A DNA stretch of 64,000 nucleotides from Edaphochlamys debaryana. Its lineage: Eukaryota; Chlorophyta; Chlorophyceae; Chlamydomonadales. The DNA lies in NCBI GenBank assembly GCA_016858145.1, contig JAEHOE010000085.1, positions 496,001 to 560,000 of the forward strand, in the 5' to 3' direction. This document shows positions 12,164-22,564 of the stretch, piece by piece. Made by a program: the position numbers and the translations under genes. The notes under the pieces were generated by a model. The model was not told the origin of the DNA and made no database searches. It was given only the letters and a program-made list of their open reading frames with translations. How positions within the stretch are numbered: the first letter of the stretch is position 1; the number at the start of each line of letters is the position of its first letter.

Positions 12164-12290
12164 CTACTTGGGGCAGGCGGAGACCTGGTGGTCAGCCGAC
12201 CCGCACTTGAAGCACTGCCCGTGCCCTTTGCGCGTCAGGAAGACCTTACGGGTGCAGCCGAACGAGTCCAGGGGTGATTGCCGGCCAAGA
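12164..12290 (-). pseudogene. Retrotransposon gag-type CCHC zinc-knuckle remnant
   Basis: On the minus strand the frame ending at TAG (12166-12164) encodes a perfect CX2CX4HX4C knuckle, CFKCGSADHQVSAC, followed by PK and stop. Such knuckles occur in gag-like proteins of LTR retrotransposons and are common in volvocine Copia/Gypsy elements. Only a short open stretch remains and no protease, integrase or reverse transcriptase was seen nearby. It is best read as a decayed fragment; a host zinc-knuckle exon cannot be excluded. Confidence 0.5.
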
Positions 12291-12426
12291 CAAGGCCGCC
12301 GTCGAGCACCCCGCACTCATAGTAAGATTAGTAACCCCCAAGCAAATGTGCAAGAAGTCAGCGGGGGGAAGGATGATGCCCTCATGCTCCCGTTGGTCCC
12401 CCGGCTTCGAAAGTACCTGACGCCAT

Positions 12427-12820
12427 GCAGCTGAGGTAGCACCGAGTCGAGGAGCTGCCTCCAGAGGCCAGGCCGGCCTGGCGCGACCTCGATGCCAACG
12501 TTGCTGGGCCCACACACGCACAGCGCTGGCATCGAAGACACTCACGTTCAGTCAGGAGGCCCATCAACCGGTCCCTGTTGCCATCCTGCGAGGGGGCCGC
12601 AACAGGCGTTGGCGCGCAGGCGGCATCTACACGTGTCCCTCCAGCAGAGAGCCGGTACCCAGCCTACCCGCAGCGGGGAGTCGTCAGGGGAGCGCAGGTG
12701 CGCGCTGCGACCCGGCCGCTTCTTATCACCCCTGCTTCTTGTCCGGTTGCTTCCCCCCGCCTCGACGCTGCGCAGACCGGAGGCAGTGGCCTCCGCGCAA
12801 GCCGCTGCTGGAATTGCAGG
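12427..12820. repeat. ~390 bp dispersed repeat, copy A (partner 17406-17790)
   Basis: This block is nearly identical, in the same orientation, to 17406-17790. Differences are scattered substitutions and short indels, for example an extra C near 12597 and about 17 bp extra near 12725. The two copies bracket the gene at 14252-17116. No family motif was found in any frame. It lies beside the zinc-knuckle remnant, so it may be part of the same retroelement family. Confidence 0.8.
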
Positions 12821-14251
12821 GCGCAAAGGTTACGAAGCTCAGATGCAGGTTACATACAGCCCTGCGGCAGGGCTGGGTGCCGGCCAGGGGCGCCGCCACC
12901 TCGTGCCACCTCCTTGACGTCTGGGCAACCACTTCCACTGCCTTGTCAGCAGACCACGACATCAGACCAACGTGTTTGCCTTCCAAGCACCGACAGCCAT
13001 TCCGATGCCGCGCTCACGACAACGGCTTCCCACGACCGCTCAAGCCAGCCCGAGCACGGCAAACGCCCCATCGCCCGCATTACGCGCTTATGCCACTCAT
13101 ACAGACAACATCCAACCCCAGTCAGTCAGTCACAGACACACGACTCAGCGAGCTTATGGTATGGTACACTGGGCTGGCCGAAGGGGCGAGCGCCACAAGG
13201 GGTCGCCCCGAGCCCCGGCCTGTTGCCCACCCGAGCCGACCGAGCTCGGGGCGATGCCGGCAACCCGGCCCAATCGAGGCCGCCGCCGAGCATCCCGCAT
13301 CCGAGCGCAAAGCAACGCCAACCGACTTCGCAAGGAGACAGGGCGAGTAAAGCGAGGAAGCACGAGGAAAGATGATGCCAGGCTGCCGCTCCTGCTCCCC
13401 TGAACACACCACCACGCCACTCTCGCCCCCGCCAGCGTCAAACCGCGCGGATCAAACAGTCAAATATGTGGGGCCAGTAGGCGCAAAGTGCCCTCTATCA
13501 GTCTTCGAAGCTGCTAAGCGGGGCCCACAGTGCAACAGCGAGGTCCGACTCGCGTGCAGCGTTCGCAAAAGCCGCCCCAGCCGGCAGCAGCATGCTTAGG
13601 ACATACAATGGGGGCACTTTGCTCCGGTCGTGCAACCCCTGGCCCTTTGATACCTTACGGTGGTTTCTTCTTCGTGCTTCTCTTCTCTCGCACACGCCCC
13701 CTCCTCACGCCACATCACACACGCCCACCGCTCCGGCCCTTGAAGACTGCCGCGCCGGCGGCAAGCCAGGGCATGCATTCCGAGGCCCGACACAGATACT
13801 TAGCTCGCCCGACGAATAGCGTTATAGCCGCCCGCATCCCTGTACACCCTTCCCAAGCGCAGACCAACCCGGGCTGCTATGCTGCCGGCGCCGGCCCAAG
13901 CCAGTCACGCCGCTCGTGTTCTCCATGCCCTGAGCCTACTGCGCTCCGCCCCTCCGCTGCTTCTCATCCCCCGGCGCCTCCGCCCTGGCGTGTTGGCCCG
14001 GGCACGCAGCTGCAGGAGACGGACCGAGCGGCAAGCACCGCTTCTGCCCAGCCTCCAAGCCACCAAGCTCGCCCTCCGCTGCCACGAGGCCCTCGCGGGC
14101 CCCGGCTCCCGAAGCCACCTGCCCCCTGCTGCCACGCAACCTGTGCTGTGGCCAAGCCTGCAGCACCAGTCCGCTCTGCCCCGTTCCGCCCTCCCGCCGT
14201 CCACGCCGCAGCCTCCGCGCCACTGCCCTCCCTCCCTCCCGCGCCCCCGCA
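12821..14251. other. Intergenic, no gene recognised
   Basis: This is the region 3' of the unknown plastid-type gene (minus strand). Long plus-strand reading frames here are the antisense of GC-rich sequence and show no family motif. Confidence 0.5.
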
Positions 14252-17116
14252 TCACTCGTCGTCCGAGTGCAGGCAGGTGTCGTTCTGGAGCGCCTCAATG
14301 GAATTGGGCGCCTCCTCCTCGGCGGGCTTGGGCTGCGGCGCCTCCACAACCTGCGAAGCGGCGGAGGCGGCAGGCGCCGCCGCTGCCTCGGGCCCGGACG
14401 ACCCCGCCACCGCCGTCGGCTTAGATCGCGACAGAGCGCTGGGCGACGCAGACCGCGGCGTGGACCCCATAGAAGACGCGCGCGGCGACTCTGGGGCCGC
14501 CGGCGGCACCAGCGGCGCCGCAACCGCCGTCACGTCGAGCCGCAGGAGCTCCGCGATCTCGGGGTGCAGCTTGGCGCCGGACGCGACGGCGCTCCGCAGC
14601 GCGTCGACGATGTCCGGGTGCAGGCCGCCGCTGGCGGTGACGGCCATGCTGGCCAGCATGCTGGCGACGTCGGGCGTCAGCGCCGACGGCGACGAGCGGA
14701 TGACCGGCAGCAGCTCCGCCACCTCGGGGTGCAGCGGCGGCGGACCCGCCGCCGCCTTCCCTGGCCCCGAGCTTGACGGCGCCGAAGGCGCTGGTCCTGC
14801 GCCCGACGCCGAAGGCGACGGAGCCGGCGTCGGCGCGGGCTCCGCTGGTGGCATGGGCGCCACGAGGCCGGTCATGGCGGTGTCGGGGATGGGGCCGGCG
14901 ATTGGCGAAGGCACGCCGGCGGGAGGGACGTCGTCCGCATGGACCTGGGCCTCCACCTCGAGCCGCAGGCGCCAGTTGGAGGGCGTGGGCGCGGTGGGCG
15001 GGATGACGGACTTTTTGGACTTGGACTTGGTGCGGGTGGGGTCGACGGCCTCGAGCCGCGGGCCCCCGCGAGAGGCGCCTGGAGAGGAGGTGCCCGAGGA
15101 GGAGGGCGAGCCGGAGCGCGAGGTGGCGGTGGAGGAGGGGGTCGACCTGGCGGCCTGCCGGGCCGCGGCGCTGCCGTCGGCAATGGCGTCCTCGGTGCTC
15201 AGCAGGGAGGCCTGCGGGGAGCAGGGAGGGGTGCATGAAAGGGGTTGGTCATCGGGAGTCTGGACCGCCTCAGTTGACGACGCCCCTTACACTGGGAGAC
15301 GGATGCCTTTGGGACTCCCGCGTCATGAAGAGACCGTGCACCTCCTTCACCCGCTGGTACTTGCTGAGAACCGCGAAGGCCATGCTACATTCCCTGCCTG
15401 GGCCCGTTCCCAATCTTCACTCTCTGGTGCCAGCTGCATCCCTCATCCCTTACCCTGTTGTTCCAGCCACACCCCTCATCCCCTTCCCGTCAGCCCATCC
15501 GTTGCGATCCCCGCTCCTCTCCATGGCCGCTTACAGGTACGCACCCACCCCCACCTGCAGCGTCTCCAGCTGCAGCAGCTTGTTCTCCTCCGCCACTTGC
15601 TGCAGGTCCTGGATGAACTCCTTGGCCAGCTCCGTGCGGATCTGGGGCGGGGAGGAGCGGGGCATGGGCCGTGATGGGGAGGCCGCAACCGAGGCGCGCG
15701 TGGGCGTCTGGGGCAAGAGAGTGCGCATCGTGGCTGCGCCCAGGCATTCGGGGCAAGAGATGGCATTGTGGCTGCGACGGATGGTCGGATGAATTGCGAC
15801 TGGCAGAATGGGTCATGGCTCGTGTGCAGCGATGACTCCGGCACATCAGGGCACCTCGCGACGGCGGGTCCACGCGGATGGAACTCCCTCTCGCGCAAGT
15901 ACGGCCTAACCACGACCGAGGCTCCAGGCTTGCTCACCCTCTGCAGAGGCGCACTGACGGGCCTGCGGACGGGCCCCCCACCCTTCACCGGACTACGCTC
16001 CCAGGTCCGTTTCGCCCACCTAGGCAGTGAGGGGATTGAGCGGTCCGGCATAGTGTGTAGGGTATCTCGGCGGCTTAGGGAGTGTGCCTTCTAGGCCTAA
16101 GGCACACTCCCTGGGCCTCCGAGATACCCCACACACTATGCCGGACCGCTCAATTGTGCAGTCCGCCAAGGCCACACCCTGTACGTAAGTCACCGGGTCT
16201 GTGGGGTCCCCAGAGGCCGGCCTGCCACCCACGCACACAGACGTGCTCTGCCCTGCCCAATCCGAGCCCGCCCCCGCTCCCCCTCGCACCTCCATGATCC
16301 GCTGCGCGATGCTGCGGGGGTCCACGTCCGACACAGAGGTGTTGTGGAACAGCTGGTCCCGGCCCTGGAGGTAATTGAGGGGGGTTGAGGAGAGCGGTAG
16401 GCAGTGAAGCCGCGAGGAGAGCGCGGGTGGGGGGTGCCGATTTGCCTGCACACATGACCAGCACGATCTGACAGCCGGGCTGCCCGTGCCCAGCCAGCTG
16501 CTCGATTCAGCGTTGCTGCAGCGCAGGCCCCCTGCTCCCACTGCCCAGCCGCCAAGCCATGGCCGGGTCAGGGTCCACGCGTGGCGTCCGCAAGCTGGCA
16601 GACTGTACGGCCGCAACCAAGCTCTCAAGGCCAAACGTCGCCCGCCGTTCACCCCTTTCCCCGCTCTGAGCTTCGCAGTTCACCACGCTGTGATGTGGCC
16701 TTCGCGGCCTTTGCGCCCCTTCTCCTCCTGATGCCCTAAGGCTGAGTGTTCGAGCATCCCGGGGCCCGACCGCCAGCCCCTCCCTGCCTACCCAGGGGGA
16801 GGCCTCCTCCATCTGCATGCTCAGCAGCGTGCGGAGGAACGTGTCGCCGCTCACGTCGTCCCAGTTGCCATCCTGTTGCAGCAGCGGGGGGCGGAGCAAG
16901 GAAGGTACATTGAGGACAGGACAGGACTGTTGGTCTCAAGCTGAGTGGCTCAAGGCCTAGACTAGATCGCAGCGGCTGGGGTGGTAGGACTGGCCGGGTC
17001 GGCCCTGCGGCGGCGTCTTACCCGGGGAATCGGGTGCTCCTGTATGAAGCGGTTCACCCAGTGGTGTATGTTCTGGTTGGTCTCAAGCAGGTAATATGAT
17101 AGCGTCTTGGCCGCGC
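14252..17116 (-). CDS. Conserved plant/algal protein, possibly DUF760-like; 5' end unresolved
   Basis: Exons 17116-17022, 16872-16792, 16364-16290, 15641-15535, 15384-15291 and 15211-14252 join in phase (469 residues visible). The conserved N-terminal core contains ETNQNIHHWVNRFIQEHPIP, GNWDDVSGDTFLRTLLSM, DVDPRSIAQRIMEIRTELAK and EFIQDLQQVAEENKLLQLE. It resembles a plant chloroplast family of unknown function (DUF760-type, from memory, uncertain). The C-terminal 320-codon exon is Ala/Pro/Ser-rich with repeated LHPE/LHPD-type motifs (PPLHPEVAELL, GLHPDIVDALR, KLHPEIAELL). Exon 17116-17022 starts in phase 1, so at least one upstream exon, probably a transit peptide, is missing. A frame opening at 17362 is a weak candidate. 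The exon at 15384-15291 is less certain, because two donors fit the phase. Confidence 0.65.
16035..16154. repeat. Long near-perfect inverted repeat (56 bp arms, 8 bp loop)
   Basis: Arms 16035-16090 and 16099-16154 are reverse complements at about 52 of 56 positions. The loop CTAGGCCT is itself partly palindromic. It lies in the intron between exons 16364-16290 and 15641-15535 of the minus-strand gene. The structure suits either a small-RNA precursor or a foldback/MITE element. No transcription evidence is available. Confidence 0.85.
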
Positions 17117-18544
17117 CTGAGGGGAGGCGGGTGGAGCGTTGACGTGGCGCATGTTACCCGCGGGGAGTAGGGACATGTCCGCGCCTCGGCCATGACACCG
17201 TATGTGTTTGCGCTGGGAAGCTGCCCGCCGCCCGCGCGCAGTCGATACATGTCCAGCATTCATATGTCCTTGAGCAGCGCAGCTGCCCTGGCCTCCGCGC
17301 GTGCCCAGGAAGGCAAAGCGTCGGAGGGTCGCTTCCGAGACGCGCGCGCGCTGTCGCGCCAATGGACAGTGACGATCGAATTGGCTTCGACGGTACTAAT
17401 AGTACGCAGCTGAGGCAGCACCCAGTCGAGGAGCGGCCTCAAGAGGCCAGGCCGGCCTGGCGCGACCTCGATGCCAACGTTGCTGGGCCCAAACACGCAC
17501 AGCGCTGGCATCGATGACACTCACGTTCAGTCAGGAGGCCCATCAATCGGTCCCTGTTGCCATCCTGCGAGGGGGCGCAACAGGCGTTGGCGCGCAGGCG
17601 GCATCTACACGTGTCCCTCCAGCAGAGAGCCGGTACCCAGCCTACCCGCAGCGGGGAGTCGTCAGGGGAGCGCAGGTGTGCGCTGCGACCCCTCCGCTTC
17701 TTGTCCGGTTGCTTCCCCGCGCCTCCGGGCGTCGACGCTGCGCAGACCGGAGGCAGTGGCCTCCGCGCAAGCCGCTGTTGGAGATGCAAGGCACGCAGAG
17801 GCGCCCCCACGTAGCACTGCATGTTCCGAAGGACTTAGGGTTCAAAGAACGGAACGGCGGGAGACAGCAGCTGCAAGCTTGCGGGGTGGCGCCGGTGTCC
17901 AATCCAGTCTACAGCTCGTGGAGTCAACACTGCTGTGCAACGAGTGTATAGAGCAGCGCTGAAGGGCCGAACTTCTTTCGGCGACGTGGGAGGGTAGGTT
18001 GCGATGAAGTATTGCGCGCTCTCAGAGTTGAGTTTCGGCGCTGCGTTACATCGATAGCGCAAGAACACACGTACTATAATCACACAACAGCGTGGCAATC
18101 CAGCTCCGTTGCCGACATTGAATTGCCCCCCCGCTTTTGAAGCCTCAGCGCTTCGCTGCTTCTCGCTGCTGTTCGTGTGGTTGTCATAAGCCTCCAGTTG
18201 CAAAAGATCTGCGAGGGGCTGCACTTGGCGGGGGGGGCTTCCGACACCCGCGCCTCCTCGCGCCTGCGCCTTCGGTGGGCCAGCCAGCAGGCCAGCCAGC
18301 CAGCAGGCGTCTTGGTGAGGCGCACCCCGCTTCCAGAGAACCCCAGTTGCCGCAACACAGCTCCGGCGCAACCTTTGTACATGGTTCTACGCCTCGCGGC
18401 TGATCTGGCACTGACCCCATGGCCCGCGCCCCTCTTATGGACCACCCAGCCTGCATACCTGCGGGCCCCGGCCGGGGCGTGCGGCCCGGGCCTTACGGGT
18501 GACCTCAAGCCGGCACAGACCGGGGTGTGGATCACTCAGCAGCC
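17117..18544. other. Divergent upstream region between two genes
   Basis: This lies between the plastid-type gene (minus) and the ASCH-domain gene (plus). It contains repeat copy B and presumably both promoters and the missing first exon(s) of the minus-strand gene. No start exon could be fixed with confidence. Confidence 0.5.
17406..17790. repeat. ~390 bp dispersed repeat, copy B (partner 12427-12820)
   Basis: Second copy of the repeat described at 12427-12820, same orientation, about 5 kb away. It lies just upstream of the first identified exon of the plastid-type gene, so it may have disrupted or displaced that gene's 5' end or promoter. Confidence 0.8.
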
Positions 18545-20603
18545 ATGGACGCGGGGCTGGCCTGCCTGTCCATGCACCAGCCCTGGGCATCGCTGCTAGT
18601 GTACGGCATCAAGCGGATTGAGGGTGGGTCTAGGGAAGGTAGCGGCCGCCCAGGACAGAAGTTCAGGGCCGGTACGAGGGCTTGCGGGTTGCGAAGAGCC
18701 CAAGGCAGTCACCATGCCAAAGCCTTCACGTGCCAGCCCGCTTGACACCGTTTCTTACTCTTCCTCTCTCTGGGCGGTGCTGCAGGGAGAACGTGGGACA
18801 GCAACCACCGCGGGCGGTTGTGGATCCACGCCGCCTCCAAGGTGCGCAACCGGAGGGTATGCGTCACCTTATTTCGGCGTACCGTTAGTCACCCCAGTCC
18901 AACCCCCGTGAGCGGTTATGGCAAAACTCTCAATCTGAAGGGACACCAGCGCAGGGCGCTAGCGGCGCTCATAAGGGTCTGCTGTGCGCTGTCCTGCATG
19001 GCCGCTGCGTGCATCCCCAGGAGCCCGACCCCGAAGAGGTGGCGCAGCTGCACGCCTTCTATACCACGGTGCGTTTCAGCGCCTCCACGCATGTCCCTCT
19101 GCGCATAGCCCTACGATTGCTTCGCCAGCAAGGGTGTTGGTGTTGGTGGACAGGAACTGTTGCTAGTGAGACACCGACAGGGCGGGGCCCGCACATGGCA
19201 CTAGGGCCAGCACAGCCGGCTGTGTGGTACAAAGCCCTGATGCCACCTCTTACTTGCGCTGCCTCTCTGCTGCCACAGGTGCACGGCCTCGAGGGCCGCA
19301 CGCCCGCCTTCCCGCCCGCGTACCCCACCGGCGTGCTCGTAGGTGAGGCTGGGCCCTGCGAGCGAGCGGGTGCCATGGGGTTGTTGCCAGCCCTGACAAA
19401 GCGCCCGCCCCCCGCCCTGTTTGCCCTACCGGCGCCAGGCTGCGTGGAGGTGGTGGACGTGCTGCCCAGCGCCGCGGTGGAGGGCTGGCCGGGGCTGCCC
19501 GAGTCGCTCAAGATGGAGGCGGGCTCGCCCTTCTGCTTCCTGTGCCAGGCGCCCAAGCGGTGAGGGCACACCAGCCAGCGGCGGGGTTGATGCCTTGGAC
19601 GAGGCCACGGCGGGGGATGCCGTCATAGGCCTTGCTCGAGTTGCACTCGAACGCGAGCGGCCGTTGACTGATCGGCAAGCACGCAAGCGGCTGCTCGACT
19701 CGACAACCCAACCCGCCTGACTCAGCCCAATTTCTTGTCCCTGCCCGCGCACCGCCCCATGACCCCCGTGCCCCGTCGTCCCACGAAGCCTGGTGGTGCC
19801 CCAGCAGCTGCCGGGGCAGCACAAGCTGTGGCAGCTGCCCCGCTCCGTGGCGAAGATCGCGCTCTCGCAGGGCCTGCGGGACCCACCCGGCGTTGCGCCC
19901 CTCGACTGGCAGGCCTTTGGCGACCCGCGCGCCATGCTGTCGCCCGCGCCCGCCCGTCTGCCGGCAGCCGCGGCCAAGGGGCTGAGCAAGGCCGGCTCTA
20001 GGCGGGCCGAGGGGGACGGAGATGGGGGCAGGGCGCCGCTGGCAGCGGAGGCGGCCCCAGCAGCGGCGGCAGCAAGCCAAAACACGCGGGAGCAGGCGCT
20101 GGCGGAGGCGGGTGGCGGCGGAGAGGAGGACGTGCAGAAGCGGCTCCGGGCGGTGCGTAAGAAGCTCCGGCAGGTGGAGGAGCTGCAGGTGGGCGCGGGG
20201 TTGCGGCCGCGGACAGGGCTTCGGGTGTCAGACAGGGCGGGGATCACCACAGAGCTGGGCCTAGGCTTGCGTGTGTCGCGCGGGCTCGGGCACACAAGTC
20301 GGTATTGCAATGTCATGTGCACACATATGTGCAGCCTGCGAGGCGGCGGGTGGCGGAGCATTCAATGCCAGATCAATGTTCTGCGGCTCTTCCGCAACCC
20401 CACGTGCCTTGTCGTCGTTGTTGCGCTGGTCTTGAGCTCAAGCCTCTGAAGCATGTTGTGGCCCGTGCTCCCGTGTGGTGCAGGCGGTCGAGGAGGCCGG
20501 TGGGTGCCTGAGTGCGGAGCAGCGCTCCAAAGTGGACCGCGGACAGGAGTGGCGGCGGGAGCTGGCGCAGCTCGAGGTGGCTGTGGCCGCTGCAGGGCTA
20601 TAG
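18545..20603 (+). CDS. ASCH-domain protein, TRIP4 (activating signal cointegrator 1)-like
   Basis: Seven exons join in phase into 295 residues: 18545-18623, 18786-18841, 19021-19068, 19279-19342, 19439-19559, 19789-20188, 20484-20603. The ASCH domain fills about residues 5-140. It carries the TRIP4-type opening CLSMHQPWASLLVYGIKRIE, then GRTWDSNHRGRLWIHAASK, then AYPTGVLVGCVEVVDVLP and the GSPFCFLC strand. In animals this domain is part of the ASC-1 complex acting on RNA and stalled ribosomes; the fold is thought to bind nucleic acid. The N-terminal TRIP4 zinc finger is absent, so the protein is shorter than animal TRIP4. The C-terminus is Ala-rich with a predicted coiled coil (EDVQKRLRAVRKKLRQVEEL). 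The start ATG follows an upstream in-frame GTG, so 18545 is the first usable ATG. Confidence 0.88.
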
Positions 20604-22564
20604 CTTTGGGCGGCAGTAGGGTCAGATCTGGAGAGGCGCGGTGGTCAAGTTATTTGGGCTCTGGTTTGGAGGACAGGTGCAGCGCTTGGTTATTGGGCTC
20701 GGGTACGTGGGCTTGCATGGACTAGGGCATCGCAGGGCACCAGGCCAATGGGTGGCGCTCTCGCCTAACCCCTCACCCTTCGAAGGGCGGTATATCTGCT
20801 GTATTCATTGAATCCACGACGTGAACCCAATGCGTGAACAATAGGCGGCGTGCGCAGGGCCCGCCCTCCCGAGGGAAAGAGTTTGTGGTGATGGAGGCTG
20901 GGCAGGGGTGGTGACGGGTTCGCGCTGGCTGAGTTGTCGGGAGTTTACCAGTCTCAACCTCATCCGGAGGCCTAATGCCCGTGCTGCCCTTGGTCTCCCC
21001 CCTGCCGCCCCGGATCCGGCATCTGTCTACGCCCAACTGAGCGATGCCCTTCGTCGTGTGTGGCGGCAGCCCCCAGCGGCCCTGAGCCCGCCACCAAGCG
21101 ACCTTTCCTGCCCCTTCCTGACCTTTGCGTCGGTCTTCTCCACATACCTGCCCTGACAGCGCTGCCCCCTAACTCTACCTGCATCCCAGCTAGAAATGGC
21201 GTCCAGCCTTGTGTCTAGCAGGCCTCGCCAACAGCCCGGTGCCGTTTTGGCGCAGGAGGGCACTGCGACGGGGCACGCACACTACGAGCATAATAATAGA
21301 CCCGCCGCCCACCTGCCCAAGAAAGCCTTCTCTTATGCTCAACCCCACGTCGCTTTTGCACACATTCTCCTCGAGCCAATCCCCGCCAAGGGAGCCGCAG
21401 GCCTACTCGGGCCACGTCCAGCAGTACAGCGCCCCATCGACCGTCGTGCTGGCGACGGAGCAACAGGATACCCCCTTCACCCTTGCGCCCTGACGATCAT
21501 ACACGCGCTACCTTGAGTACTTACCCGTGCCGCCGGGCAGGCGTCCGCTGTGGTCCCAGCAGCCCATTGACGTCAACGTCCGGTCAGTGTGGTTCATACT
21601 ACCTCAACGCGGCCCCCCGTTTGAAACACGTACTTGTTGCTGGTCCATCCAGCGAAGTCCAGTTGTTGTAAGGCGCGAGAGGCCTGAGGTAACCAGTCGC
21701 GGCACGATTTTATGCTGCAGCTGCTAGCGCCGCGACATGGACGAACATGTGAGTGTGAAAGTCTTTGACTTCTTCCGACTGCAGCTGCACCGTCGGCTGG
21801 TGGTTCGCGGGCAGGGGCCGTCGGGCTCCGGCGACACGCCTCCCGACACGCCCTTTTCGCGAACAAGGGATCACTCCCTGATAACAGATATTCTACGCGG
21901 ACATACAGGACCTGTGCGCAGAGCGTACTGAAGCAAATGGCGCAATGCCGCGGTCGTTATTGTCGGCCTGCGCCGCGGATGCAGAGGAGCGCAGCGGCAA
22001 ACCACAAAGGTCATCAGGGGGCGTGGCAACGACCGACGATGCTGGGGCGCACCCAAGACGACGCACAGCGCACCGGAGCGCACATGTACCGCCGATGGGC
22101 CGGCGTAGCCCGAGGGCCCTCTTCGTAGACCTCGAGCTCCTGGTCGGGGCGACACATGGGTGAGCGGCTGGCATATAGCGTCACCCTGCGCTGACGTATT
22201 CAGCGGCAGCCCAACAGCCCTTGCCCCAGCCTTTTTGCCCAGCTGCTTTGCCGGTACGCACGGTTCCAGAGGGTTCCAGGCCCGTGGTTGCACGTGGGGT
22301 TGCCCAGGGTTGTCGGATCTCTCGGCCGCGTGTGTGGTGGTACGCCGGCAGACGCACGGGTGAAACCTAGCTGATAGTGCATGAGCGCTGGGGCCCGTTC
22401 AAGGCGGGGCGGGGCCGAGGGCCCAGACACGGCCCGACCAACGGCCCCACCCAGCACGCCGCCGGCGCGCACTCACCGCTTGCTGGATGACACCCGCCTG
22501 TCGAGGACCTGCTGTCGACTACTTCCACAATGTGCTACCTTCATAACTTGATTATACTAAGGAC
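20604..22564. other. Intergenic / likely long 3' UTR, no gene recognised
   Basis: A TGTAA at 21667-21671 is the first volvocine-type polyadenylation signal seen after the ASCH gene, giving a 3' UTR of about 1 kb. Short open frames (for example about 20908-21156 on plus) lack motifs. The last 100 bases should contain the promoter of the next plus-strand gene; there is an AT-rich TTATAC near 22552. Confidence 0.5.
21667..21671 (+). terminator. Putative TGTAA polyadenylation signal (ASCH gene)
   Basis: TGTAA is the volvocine polyadenylation signal. It lies 1.06 kb after the ASCH gene stop and is the first one seen on that strand. Confidence 0.4.

Noticed and set aside
13530..15674. 714-codon plus-strand open frame
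   Set aside because: It overlaps the minus-strand exon 15211-14252 and runs through non-coding DNA; Ala/Pro/Ser noise without a domain.
17054..17362. Frame opening at 17362 as the missing first exon of the plastid-type gene
   Set aside because: Arg/Ala/Ser-rich like a transit peptide, but no good donor in the needed phase was found before 17117, so it was not added to the model.
20908..21516. Short plus-strand frames after the ASCH gene
   Set aside because: Some protein-like runs but no motif, no phased exon partners, and they lie inside the likely 3' UTR.
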